Shown here: in pieces, positions 12,554-25,688 of the stretch
How positions within the stretch are numbered: the stretch's first letter is position 1
Layout of the letters: every line of letters begins with the position of its first letter
Source of the DNA: Glandiceps talaboti
Lineage: Eukaryota > Hemichordata > Enteropneusta > Spengelidae
Direction of reading: 5' to 3'
DNA length: 40,000 nucleotides
Assembly: GCF_964340395.1 (NCBI RefSeq)
Contig: NC_135570.1
Coordinates: forward strand, 5,980,322 to 6,020,321
The notes under the pieces: model-generated
Databases searched by the model: none
What the model saw: only the letters and a program-made list of their open reading frames with translations
What the model was told of the DNA's origin: nothing
Program-made: the position numbers and the translations under genes

Positions 12554-12785
12554 TTGTCTATCTGTCCATCTGGATGGATGGATGGATGGATGGATGGATG
12601 GACTGACGGATGTCTGTCTCTCTGGATGAATGGATGGGTTTGTGTGTGTGTGTATGTGTGTGTGTGCATGTGTGTATGTATGTATGTATGTATGTATGTA
12701 TGTATGTATGTATGTATGTATGTATGTATGTATGTATGTATGTGTCCGTCTGTCCATCCATCCATCCATCCATCCATCCGACTGG
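12507..12785. repeat. Five-part compound tetranucleotide microsatellite
   Basis: In order: (GTCT)n 12507-12550, (GGAT)n 12572-12601, TG-rich 12640-12668, (GTAT)n about 12669-12742, (ATCC)n about 12754-12779. The GGAT and ATCC blocks are complementary and about 150 bp apart. All six frames are open but none is coding. Confidence 0.97.
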
Positions 12786-13333
12786 CTGGCTGGCAGACTG
12801 CTTCATATATCCTAAGAAACAACCTTGTCTTTATTGCCTTTTAAAGACGTTTTTAAGAAATCGACAAATACATATATTTGTTGCACAACAATATACAGTA
12901 AAATTCCCTTCATATACGGAGAACTACTGGTGAAAATAGTGACAACATTTAAACAAAACTATTGCTTTGACCATATGACCAACTCAACACTAGACTGGCA
13001 TATGTGAAAGTCTATTGGTTTAACTTCATACATATTAAAACTTAGTTAATTCTAAAAGTACTGATTTCTAGTAACCACGGAAATAACGGTGACATTTACT
13101 TTCAATTGTGAAATTATAATTCAATATTGGATTGTATTGGTATTGCTTCTAAGAAACGCTGCGTGTATTATGGTTGACCGCACTGAATCTGTTAACAGAG
13201 TTATAATTTCGTAAAAGCAATCCTTCCACTTTGCCTGAGTCGGATTTAAACAGTTTTAACCAGCGGTGTTAAGCAGTGTTCAAAATGGTTGCTTTCTTAT
13301 ACTCTTTTGTAATTTCCAGAGGTAAACTGAATA

Positions 13334-13363
13334 CCCCCCCCCCCCCGGAAGAGAAAAAAAAAA
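13334..13363. repeat. Poly-C and poly-A run
   Basis: Thirteen C, then GGAAGAG, then ten A. The style resembles the ends of the 14608-15345 element, but no partner is seen. Confidence 0.7.
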
Positions 13364-13392
13364 GCCTTTTGATCAATTATGCAAATTAGCAA

Positions 13393-13905
13393 GTTGTATA
13401 TATTCCTTTATTTTATTCAAACCTTATTTAAACAGGGTTAAAAATCATACAGATAACCTGGTTAGCTAAAAGCTAGTCTTCCCCAGGGCCCTCTAAAGAC
13501 AACAAAACAGGATAAGTTAAAACACACACAGAAATACAAATAAAGCAAATACAATATATGATATGTAGGAATCATATACAGTATGCAGGAATCAATAAAA
13601 CTCATTTAAAATATGCTTCTATAAAATTAATCTTAAAAGCGCTTAAAGACGGTGAACTCCGAACTTTTTTCGGTTAGCTTATTAAAAGTGATTGCACCAG
13701 CATGTCTTAATGCTCTGGACGTTGACATTAATTTGATTGTGGGGACATATAGGACATGAAGGTTGCTGAGTGTGGTATTGCGGGATATATGTGTCATGAC
13801 ATCATAAATATATCCATCACGTAGATGAAATTGTAATACACTAGCTATTGATAAGATATGACATAATTTTAACCTTATTAATTGATACCCAGCAAGTATG
13901 ATGAA
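13393..13905 (-). mobile_element. 3' end of a CR1/L2-type non-LTR retrotransposon (LINE)
   Basis: On the minus strand an 88-codon open frame (13896-13633) carries the C-terminal tail found after the reverse transcriptase in CR1/L2-like LINEs: GYQLIRLKLCHIL, then SRNTTLSN, LYVPTIK, RALRHAGAITFNKL and finally FTVFKRF-stop. These correspond to the YQLN+L+L, HNTR, YVPR and GA.LWN.LP positions of the family. The usual W of WN.LP is F here. A ~240-nt 3' UTR follows and ends in a GTTTGAATAAAATAAAG tail, typical of these elements. A TAG interrupts the frame on its 5' side, and RT and endonuclease are absent, so it is a dead 5'-truncated copy. Confidence 0.7.
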
Positions 13906-14607
13906 ATGCTAAGCCTTATGACATCGCCTAATTTGTCATTAATTATGCAAATTAGTTAGATAATATACAAAAGACATCTGTCACATTTGTAGTACATATG
14001 TATTATGATGTCATCACAATGTAGGGTGTAATCACTGCAATCTCAGTGTTAGATAATCATATAATATTTAGTTACCAAACATGTTCTTTCAGTCGTAAAT
14101 ATTAATTATGTAAATGCATCCTTAAAACGGAACGCTTCTCCAACGAGATTTGTACAGCACTTGCACTTTGTTACAATGAATAAATGTATTTGAGTTATAT
14201 GGAAATTAAAAGCGTGCATTCAGAAGTTTTTACCTAATTAGACAAAACGTGAGGTAAACATGTACAAAGTACATTTTCATGTTTAAATTAAGATCATACA
14301 TATTAAATTTAAATGAGTTGATTCATTGCTTGCACAATCAAAACGGGTTTTCTGTTAAATTTAGGATTTCGATTTTTCCATATTTAAAGCGGAAATTAAG
14401 ACGTGCTTATTTGCCAAACTACATGGATTGCGTTTATTGTTGTCTTTTATTGACTGAGAAGGTATTGCATTAACAGAAGGTATTGTGGCAATAACATCCA
14501 TTAGGCAGCCGGATTTCAAAGTGAATACCCTGAGATTTATAAGTACACAGCCCACATTCACATAGCTTAACCCATCCATATCAGGAGAGAAATTTTAGTA
14601 AGGGATT

Positions 14608-15345
14608 GGTCAGTTTCTCCGGCCCGGGTCGGGGTCGGTGGACGAAAGGTGACTGACCTACCCCCCCCCCCCTCCTCTCTGTAAAATCGAAACCAGGCTG
14701 ATCTCCCTATTAGTTATTTCTAAAACATAATGACTCCGCCCCCTCATATATCATATTTATATGTCAGATATTAAATAGTTACTCAGATTGGACTGACTGT
14801 GTCTTATAAATACCTTATTCGACATGACGATAACGTAATTAGCGACGCACAGTGTTGAAAAAATTAATAGTATCTTGACAGTAATTGATAGGGGAAAACT
14901 TGAGATATATGTACACCTTTCATAGGAGTGGGGCCCTAGGGGGCTCTGAAGCTCTGGAGGTATTTGAAATCTTTTGGCTATTCAGATCATTTTGACCAAT
15001 ACTTTCCAAGCTTTACAAGACAGCAACTACATAGGTTTGAAATATTTCAAAGTTAAATATCTTGACAGCAAAAGGTGTGGAAAAGAGCTTGAGATGGAGA
15101 TGCCGATATTTCCACCTCTCATGGGGCCCTAGGAGGTCTCCTCTAGAGGCTCTGATAGTTTATCTACTCTTAAAGTCAATTTTTCCAAGCTTTACAAGAC
15201 AGCACTAACATGTAATTAGCAAGTACATAGGGTTGAAATATTTTTTTACAAACTTTAATAACATCTTGACAGTAAAGGTGTTTCCACCACCCCCACCTCC
15301 AATCAATCCCCCCCCCCCCCCCCGGCCGAAAAAAAAACTGACGGG
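14608..15345. mobile_element. Putative ~740-bp element with poly-C tracts and internal tandem copies
   Basis: The left end GGTCAGTTTCTCCGGCCCGG and the right end in reverse (CGTCAGTTTTTTTTTCGGCC followed by G-run) look like inverted termini, with poly-C/G next to both. The left end also forms its own hairpin, GGTCAGT (14608-14614) with ACTGACC (14652-14658). Inside are three imperfect copies of a ~190-bp unit. No ORF. Confidence 0.4.
14830..15290. repeat. Imperfect ~190-bp tandem repeat, three copies
   Basis: Anchors recur: (T)ATCTTGACAG at 14871, 15057 and 15262; CCAAGCTTTACAAGACAGCA at 15006 and 15185; GGGGCCCTAGG at about 14932 and 15125; GTTGAAATATTT-like text near each. Spacing is about 180-205 bp. 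Confidence 0.6.
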
Positions 15346-18133
15346 CGTATAATTGTCACAAATCTGTTAACCACGATCCATTTTAAGAAATACTGTTTCT
15401 ATTTTCGATACGATTGGCTCCACCTATGTGCATAAGCCTTAAGCTTACTTACATTTATGAATATTTGGCATTTTGCTTAAGATATTAGTAATCGCCTTGA
15501 CCTAAATTATAGAGAAAATAGCAAATAGATATTAAGAAGAACATGTCATAGTAATAGAAATAGGTTATATGGATTGATACTGTCGACGATTCAGTATTAC
15601 TCGATGCCTATAATTATTAATGGTGAAACCTGTAGCGCCCAAATAAAGTAATTATACTACATAACGGTCATATCACATTTTATCATGTATAGAACAAGTT
15701 ATGAGCTAAAGGTACTCCAGTACGTTATTTCAAGAGACAGGACGCATCTGAATTGAGTTATAGTAATACTAACCCATTCCATTCAAAAAGCTATTTCGCA
15801 TTTACCATGCATCTGTCGAGTACTCTGTCCTTGAAATAAATAATTTTGATATTTAATGAACAAATGGAAATCCTGTTAATAAATAGACAAATTAGCGTAA
15901 TTGATGTGCACGGGTTTCATTGAAATATGTGTTCTTGATTTCAGGCATTTGATTAGTTATTTAGGTAGTAATAGTAACAATAATCCTTAAGTGTGCTGTT
16001 AATCAACAAATTAATATGTACAATATACAGACAATCAGATAGACATTGCAGTGGGAGTTTACAACAGATTTTCAATTGCTAAAATTAAGAGTCTAGTATG
16101 TGGCCCTTTTGGGCAATTTTAATCAATACTGCTAGTTGACAAAACGTCGAGTGATTATACAGCGTGCATAGAATGAAAGATAGTGTCACAAGTATAATTG
16201 CATTCAGCAACCTCATGATATCCATACGATGTTATACTACACCTATGTGTATAATCTTGTCATTAACGAGTCATTTACCCTGCACTTGCATGATTGTGAA
16301 CAAATTGATAACAGCTGAAGAGAGAACGCACTGGGCTCATGTAAAGCATTGGAAACAGCTTATTTGTACCTGCTAAGAATGCCATATGTGTTTGTGTGAA
16401 ATCACTTTACTTAGGTATGACATTTGGGGGTGTAAGACATACCCCACGTTTGAAAAAGTAATGTGACATCATTCACAGCTTATTGATATGAGGTTCACAA
16501 AAACGAAGGGTACAGTCTTTTTCTTTATCAAAATATACCCTTTAATTCACGGACATAGTTACAACTTAATCCTTTCACTTACGTAACACGTTTTTAATTT
16601 GTATTCTTCAGGTGTATGGGTTGATTGAATAGAATTCAGCGTCGGATGTAAATCAAATTACATATTTTAATCCGATTTCTTTATTGATCATAGTAACAGG
16701 CTATTTACAAATGTATGTATGGTTATGTAGTAAGGTTAAAAAGTCTACAGCTTCCTTGCACTTCAGTTGTTGGTACAAAGAGTTATCTTGCATTGCTTGT
16801 GTCACTGTATTAATGTATGATTTAGACAGAAAAGCTGTAAACAGTTCCATCCAATCATATTTATGCTTTCCAGTCAATTATCTAGGTGACTTTAATCAAT
16901 GTGTAAGGGGAATTCTTCAAATAAATGGGTAATGTCAAAGTTTTGGGACTTTGAATTTGAGATTAAAGGCCATGTCGAAATCCGCCATTTTCCCGCAAAA
17001 GATATCATAACATACCCCAACATATATCGCCAAACTATAGTTGTATAACTGGGTCGGTGACGTCAGTTTTGAACAGGAATGACATAGAATCATTTCTGTG
17101 GTTATTTTTTCAATACTCATCAATGTTCTTCCACACCAGGAACACTGGGAGCCAACTTTGAAAATCTGAGTTTTAAATCTATCCAAACTTTGCCATGAAA
17201 GTTTGTTCTTGAAAACCTGGATATTTATTTTGGTTTGAAAAAAAATGATGATGCAACCTCTTGTTTTCAAGGATGTCGACAATCTTTCATGTTTCAATCA
17301 AGATAACACAGTTCACAGTATTCGGCGGCCACATTTGATTCTAAAATAGTTTAATTTTAGAACAATTATTTTGACCTCTGTTTCGAAAATGTAACAAATA
17401 TCCCTAACTTTGTTCATGATTTTGTCAGAGGGTTTCAGTTTTCTTGAACACGTTAACATCAAATTTCTAAGCTTTGTGTTTCCGATTACAATAATAACTG
17501 TTACACGTGTTGCTACCTTAATTACCTATTTTAATAAGATAGAATATGTCTACACTGAACCTATTTGGGTATTGATATATCTGCTTTGGTAAATCTGCTC
17601 AAATAGAGAACCAGGAAACAACAAAAACGTCTATTTTTCTATTTGTCCGAATTCTTGTTAGTTACACCTATTCATCGATATTATGCCTTGCATCAACTCA
17701 GAACATCTTCCCGAGCTCAGAATTTAGAACGATATTGAATATTTTGAAAACAATACATTTCTAAGCATTTCGAGGTATAAACAGTCAGATAACAATGAGG
17801 ATAATATTTCTTTATTCTAAGAAAACTAAGGTTTGCTTGAAAAAAGTAATTAAAGAATTAAACCCCATAGCATTACGAACGTCGTATTGAAATCCATCGC
17901 TGTAAATGTGAAACAGAAACATATTCGACTACAATTAATATGTATTAATATCATAATACTTTAATAAATTGGTGAGAAAAATAATTGACTTAATTTATTG
18001 TGTTTCCACGAAATAACATCAATTATCCAGATCATTTCTTTGGAAAATTATTTGTACAGAAGCGACCCTGCTAGGTCTCATATACATTTCATGTAGATAA
18101 TGCCTTATACATGGGATCAATAATTGCATCTTG
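15346..18133. other. Spacer
   Basis: AT-rich. Open frames at 16684-16932 (plus) and 16935-17297 (minus) show no domain; the latter holds an AAAATGGCGGA string of the kind common in dispersed repeats. Confidence 0.5.
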
Positions 18134-18476
18134 GCCTGAAACTGCACGACGTCTGGTTGGACACCAATCTTACTAAACTACATTTCAATATTTGGCTCGA
18201 CAAATATCGTATTAAAGTGATACATTTTAATGTCTGGTTCGACAAAGATTTACTAAATTGGTACATTTTATCTTCAGGCATGACAAAAAGGTCATTATGC
18301 ATAGGTCATCGCTGGCAACCCTGTTAAGAATAATGACATCACACGCAAAGAATATGGCGCAATGTTCAAAGCTTGTGACAAGCCAACCGAGAAGATTGTT
18401 GTGGCTTCAACCGATAAAATGTAGCAATGTTTACTCAGTAGTATTCTGTTGAGTCAGACGACGCTCTGTTCCAGGT
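18134..18476. mobile_element. Foldback-like element with ~43-bp tandem units, locus A
   Basis: The left end GCCTGAAACT...GACGTCTGGTT and the right end read in reverse (ACCTGGAACAGAGCG TCGTCTGACTC) are inverted copies. The left side holds about four tandem units of the type CGTCTGGCTCAACAAAAATC + TTACTAACATTGCTACATTTTAT, and the right side holds about two inverted, degenerate ones. The centre (about 18310-18400) is unrelated sequence. No ORF and no clear target-site duplication. Confidence 0.65.
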
Positions 18477-20963
<2,487 letters not shown>

Positions 20964-21470
20964 TGACACATTTAAAGTGGTTTTTTGATCACTGAAATTA
21001 GTCTTGTGTTGAACTTTCCACATTTAAATTTTTAGGTTTGGTTGCTTAGGTTTTTCTTGAGAATTTATTTCAACAACATTCTTCGTTCCTATTCCTACAA
21101 CAACATTTACATGACAAGAATAATATAAAAGAAACATAACTTCTGTTGATATATCCCCAAGAAAATCAATCAATCCTCAAAAATCCAAATGAATATCAGA
21201 CAAAATGTATGACGATGGTCCATCCAGTAAACACTGAATAGCGTTCTTTAGATAGATATATACATTGTATGAACACCTCCTGGCTGAATTGCAGCCATAC
21301 ATCTTGATTATTTCGAATGTGCCTGAACGTAATGGCCACCTGAGCTTATCAAAACATCAACGATTATTTGCATTGGGCATAAACATCACTTCCTCTTTCT
21401 TCAATTCGCAGAGAAAACCTCAACACAGACATCTCAGTTAGGCCAAATAAAACAAATGTTGTGTTTCCGA

Positions 21471-21812
21471 TACCTGACTGATCCTAGTTTAAGCCGCCGA
21501 CCCTAAACATTTTTTTTACATACAAAAAGGTAGAATTAAAACAATTTACTTCTCTGTTGATTTCCTTGTCAAAGTATCTTTGGTTACTTTGTTTAATTAA
21601 AATCGCATTCCAGGCACAGTCTGTATATTATGTTTGTCTACTTCTGAATCACACAAATGTCTTCATTTACTTCTTTTACACCTCATCAATTGTTACGGAA
21701 GTATTGTGACCAACGAGTATCTTGTCTTTGGGTCGAAGTAACTAAAAAAATGTAAAATAAAATAAAATCCCGACCTACCTACCCTGTTTTCTGAAGTCGT
21801 GTTCCCGGAAAC
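21471..21812. mobile_element. MITE-like element family 2, copy 3
   Basis: Starts GTGTTTCCGATACCTGAC and ends GTGTTCCCGGAAACA, inverted to each other over about 12 bp with mismatches. Shares the internal blocks listed for the copy at 7805. About 340 bp, no ORF. Confidence 0.65.
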
Positions 21813-22923
21813 AGACTTCAAAATGTAGCCAAAAACATCACTGTTTCATTTCTAACCCAGCTTTACATCAATGTATGTGAAATAATGCCTAAGAAAACTG
21901 ACATGTTTTATACATTTCATATGTTACTTATTGGAATCAATCAATACCACGGGCAGAATCGTACATTTAAATTACTTGCTTTGTAAATTTATACATATGT
22001 ATCCTGGCAATTTTGATGTTTGTGAATACCACTACGCAATGACTAATAGCTTTAAACACCTTCAGAAGACATTGACCAGTGGATAGTACATGGTAAAGGG
22101 TACAATAAAGAATGTAAACAAAATGTGTTTTTTTTAAACAACTGCAAAAAACATCCCACAAAAAGTAACATTAACCCCACTGGCTATTAAAGAAGTCAAT
22201 AGGTAAAATGTATGCATGAAGCTCCACTTACGAAATTACCTTTCAGTATATAAAAGCGACACGTTTGAAGGACATCCCCTGTAGTCCTGCTATTTTTATC
22301 GTACGCTCAATAAACCGTCTTGCTGTGCTCCATAGGTTGTTGCAGTCCTTGTTGTCTTGCCAATCAACATATGCAAATACAATGCAAATATTATTCATTT
22401 TATAACAATTGCAAAGTTTGTAACGATTTACTTGATCGATTTTCCAAAAGGGCAATGTGACAAGGAATAACACTTGAATATGTTTTTCCTCAGCAGTATT
22501 CTAGAACACGATTCACTCTGCATGGTACAGCAATGCAAGATCGATACCGTGTACATTGGTTTATCTTCAGTAAATAAAATTTATATTGATTCTCATGGTG
22601 TTTTCTGTTGATGCTCAATCTTATCCTATTTCCTGAGAGAGACGGTAACTTCATTTACCATATACATAAGCATGTAAGCGAAATACAGTGCGAATTACAG
22701 TGATCATTTTGTTTTTATAATTTTAGCTATGCACTAATTCTTGAAATGCAAGTTTAAGACCTAAAGAACGAACTGACGTTTTGGGCATTGTTGAATGTTG
22801 GTACGCTCTTGAGACTAGAGACCATATAGTATTACAGCGCATTGCAGGTGACAGTTCACTGGCTCACGTTTAGTCAACAGTAACAAGCAACGCGTTGTAA
22901 CAGTTCTGGCAATTACAAAAGAA
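21813..22923. other. Spacer
   Basis: No recognised element. A minus-strand frame ending at 22243 (VDWQDNKDCNNLW...) is open but unassigned. Confidence 0.4.
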
Positions 22924-23179
22924 TCTGGCCCAATAGCATGTAGCATCGTCTTGTTTAACAAATCGCTTGCTAAATTTGCTACATTCTATAGTCTGGTGCG
23001 ACAAAAGACAAAAAGTTTGCTAACATTGCTAAATTTTGATCAGCTGGCATGTCAAAAATGTTAGTACAATTGTTACGTTTACATCCAAATGTTGCAGTGT
23101 TGGTTAATTTTTTACCATATCAGACGATACACAGTAGCAAAGAGATTTTTGTTGATTTAGATGACTTTCTGTTTCAGGT
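22924..23179. mobile_element. Foldback-like element, locus B
   Basis: About three forward units (TTTGCTACATTCTATAGTCT, then GGTGCGACAAAA and so on) are followed by two inverted units. The right end read in reverse is ACCTGAAACAGAAAGTC, an exact match to the family terminus. The left terminus is degenerate, so its border is approximate. Confidence 0.6.
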
Positions 23180-23510
23180 TATAAGGTTTCTATTGTATCT
23201 GAGCATAATTGATATTTGTGATCAAAGCAATACTGGCAAATAGAGTTGAAGCAACTTCTTCATAAGGGTTATAAAAAGTAAAACCAACAAATATGCGGAA
23301 GAAACTGACTTTGGAAGCAAATTACCAAGGGACAAATTCCATGATATAGAGCACATTCAATTAGTAATTTTGAAAACCTTAAATCAACACACATTTCGAA
23401 TTGATGTCATTTTGAAATAAACTGTGCGAATGTTCATACATGAAAAGTCACTGTGACATGAAAAAGTATTCTCTGACGGTGACTTTGTCCAATCACAATG
23501 ACAATCATCG

Positions 23511-23904
23511 ACCTGAAACAAAACTTCGTCTGGCTCCACAAAAAAAAATACTTAGATTGCTACATTTTATCGTCTGGCTCAACAAAACTCGTGTCGATAT
23601 TGCTGCATTCTAGCGTTTGGCTCAACAAAAATGTTACTAACACTGCAACATTTTCACGTCAGGCTCAGCAAAAATTCGAACCAACAGTGCTACCTTTTTA
23701 TCGTCTAACTCAACAAAAATCTCACCAATTAACAGAGATATTTGTCGAGAAGGTGATTCGATGTTTACTGTCGGCAAGATTTTTTGTTGCGGCAGACGAT
23801 AAAATGTTGCACTGTGGGTAAGATTTTTATTTTGAGCCCGACGATAAAATGCTGCGATGTTAAGGAAGATTTGTATCGAGCTAGGCCTCGTGATTTTCAC
23901 AGGT
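23511..23904. mobile_element. Foldback-like element, locus C (best preserved)
   Basis: It starts ACCTGAAACA and ends with the reverse complement of ACCTGTGAAAATC. Five forward tandem units of ~43 bp run from 23527, each starting with a CGTCTGGCTC variant and ending GCTACATTTTAT. Three and a half inverted units follow, with the turn near 23740. The arms could pair over much of the 394-bp length. Open frames across it are by-products of the repeat unit. Confidence 0.7.
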
Positions 23905-23994
23905 AAAGAACTTAAAGACCTTGTGTTGACGACTTAAAGATGTACGCCCTAATTAGATAGCAAACATATTACACTTCTATTATTAGTAACTTAC

Positions 23995-24086
23995 CTTGCC
24001 ATTGTCTGCCCTGTTACCTTTATTACGAAATTCGTCAGTGCAACATCGCTTTGGGCTTCAGTTTCTAATCTATATGCTAATTTAAC
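23995..24086 (-). CDS. Possible internal exon, unknown product
   Basis: On the minus strand an open frame reading about YRLETEAQSDVALTNFVIKV ends at AAG followed by GTAAGT (23994-23989), an excellent donor. Candidate acceptors are TTAG steps near 24087-24075. The residue mix looks protein-like but I recognise no family, no neighbouring exon was found, and a single 90-nt frame with a good donor can arise by chance in 40 kb. Confidence 0.2.
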
Positions 24087-24604
24087 GTAAGGGTATCAGC
24101 AGTGGGAGCGGAAGTATACACAGACATAAATGTTAATTCAGGAGAAAGTATTGATAGAGTGTCCCGTCTCATGACGAAGCAATATTCTCATGTTTTCTTA
24201 TACTTGCTTGTACCCCTCTGTGTATCTTCAGACTCCCCTATGATTGTCTGAAGTATATCGAATGACGCAATGAGTCGCTCTGGGGTAGCGAATTGCATTG
24301 CCTTTATCTTACAACATATACAGTTAGCGATATTATATTGATATCTCCATCCCATTTCACTTTCTATTAATCTGTCACTAGCAAATATCGAGTAATGTAA
24401 GAAGTTGTTATGTTTGATGGTATAATCGAACCTTGCATCGACTTGTAATGTTCATGTGAACATTTTCTAATCGGTATTTTCAATAACAGTTCATATTAGT
24501 ATCGGTAATCGCTTCAGTTCTGTTCTTATGTGGTATTGACAATGTCGGTTCACCCCGTATACCAAAACAATATAACATGGTAAAATTAAATTGTGTTTGA
24601 TCGC

Positions 24605-25126
24605 TTAAAGCTGCAGCAATACCTACAACAGGGACATTTTTTTTTGAAAATCTTTTGTTACATACAATTGCTTACTCGTAATATCGTACACCGAGAACAG
24701 TATTACATCATATGTGGGTACACTTAAAGCTGTATGCACGATAAATCAAATGAAATTGATTTTTGGGTCCGTTCCCCAAAATCAGCACCCTCAACGACGA
24801 TCCCGATTTCAACCTGTTTCCGTACTGCTAATGGCTAATTATCAACCACTGATTAACATATGCAATGTGTAATTGTTGGTATTTCAACAATGTTCAGTGG
24901 ATATATATTGTCACAGTGGTTGCTTGATCGAAAAACGTACAGTTTTAACATAGTTACATATTGAATACCAAGTATTCGCTCAAGGTTTTAACTGGACACT
25001 GCACTACCTACACATGATATTGACCACTAATTAACAGTCTTTTTATAAGTAATTAATCAATTTTTAGTCAATATATCTTTGTTTATTTGGTGCAAAAATG
25101 TCCCGTTGCAGCCACTGCAGGTTTAA
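24605..25126. mobile_element. Inverted-repeat element family 4, complete copy
   Basis: The left end TTAAAGCTGCAGCAATAC, then ACAACAGGGACATTTTT, is matched in reverse at the right end by TTAAACCTGCAGTGGCTG, then CAACGGGACATTTTTGC. The arms are about 45 bp with mismatches. The interior carries TTTGGGTCCGTTCCCC and GATTTCAACCTGTTTCC, shared with the fragment at 31619. No ORF. Confidence 0.6.
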
Positions 25127-25308
25127 AAGTTCACGCGATTTGATTGTTATCAATAGCCATAGCGTTTTCTAGTAACTCAATAGTTACTGCTGCAGGGATA
25201 CAAACTTAGATGAAACTAATAGATATAATACTCATATAATTGAACAACCAGGCGGAAAACAGGAGGGGAGTAACAGACACAGACAGGCATGCAAGCAGTC
25301 AAGCAAGC

Positions 25309-25434
25309 ATACATACATACATATATACATACATACATACATACATACATACGTACGTACGTACGTACGTACGTACATACATACATACATACATACATAC
25401 ATACATACATACATACATACATACATACATACAT
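25309..25434. repeat. (CATA)n with an internal (CGTA)n block
   Basis: CATA units flank about six ACGT/CGTA units at 25351-25376. The ACGT block is self-complementary. The array ends directly against the Penelope-like fragment. Confidence 0.97.
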
Positions 25435-25688
25435 CTCCTTTCTGATATCCTCTAGGTCTATAAGTTATCAGCCCTATGATGTAAACTTCTTATCACGACA
25501 CCTAGCTTCTGATCAAGAGGGTGATTAGATGCGAAATTCGAATACCGATCTGTGTGAGTATTTTTGCGATAAAGCCGGGTTTTGATTTGTCCGTCTTCTT
25601 TCCTGATGATGAGTGTGTCCAAAAAGGCTAAAAGAGAGTTGTGTGTAAAATATTGTACAATGCAAAGGACTGTGGGATTATCTACCAT
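25433..25688 (-). mobile_element. Penelope-like retroelement fragment (RT C-terminal region)
   Basis: The minus-strand frame from 25688 reads LLAFLDTLIIRKEDG, then YRKNTHTDRYSNFASNHPLD, then a +LxxRAD-type end. This is the conserved block just after the reverse transcriptase core in Penelope-like elements (FLD.LI.R..DG, YRK.THTD.YL.F.S.HP). A stop follows at 25460-25458; the next stretch continues in another frame as DLEDIRKEM and runs into a TATG microsatellite. No GIY-YIG endonuclease part is seen. A decayed, truncated copy. Confidence 0.8.

Noticed and set aside
16935-17297. Minus-strand 120-codon open frame
   Set aside because: Residue order gives no family and the DNA has the look of a dispersed repeat; no start or splice context.
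23511-23904. CRISPR-like regular repeats at the 43-bp-unit loci
   Set aside because: Units are directly adjacent, diverged and inverted in the second half, with no unique spacers and no cas genes; the genome is eukaryotic.
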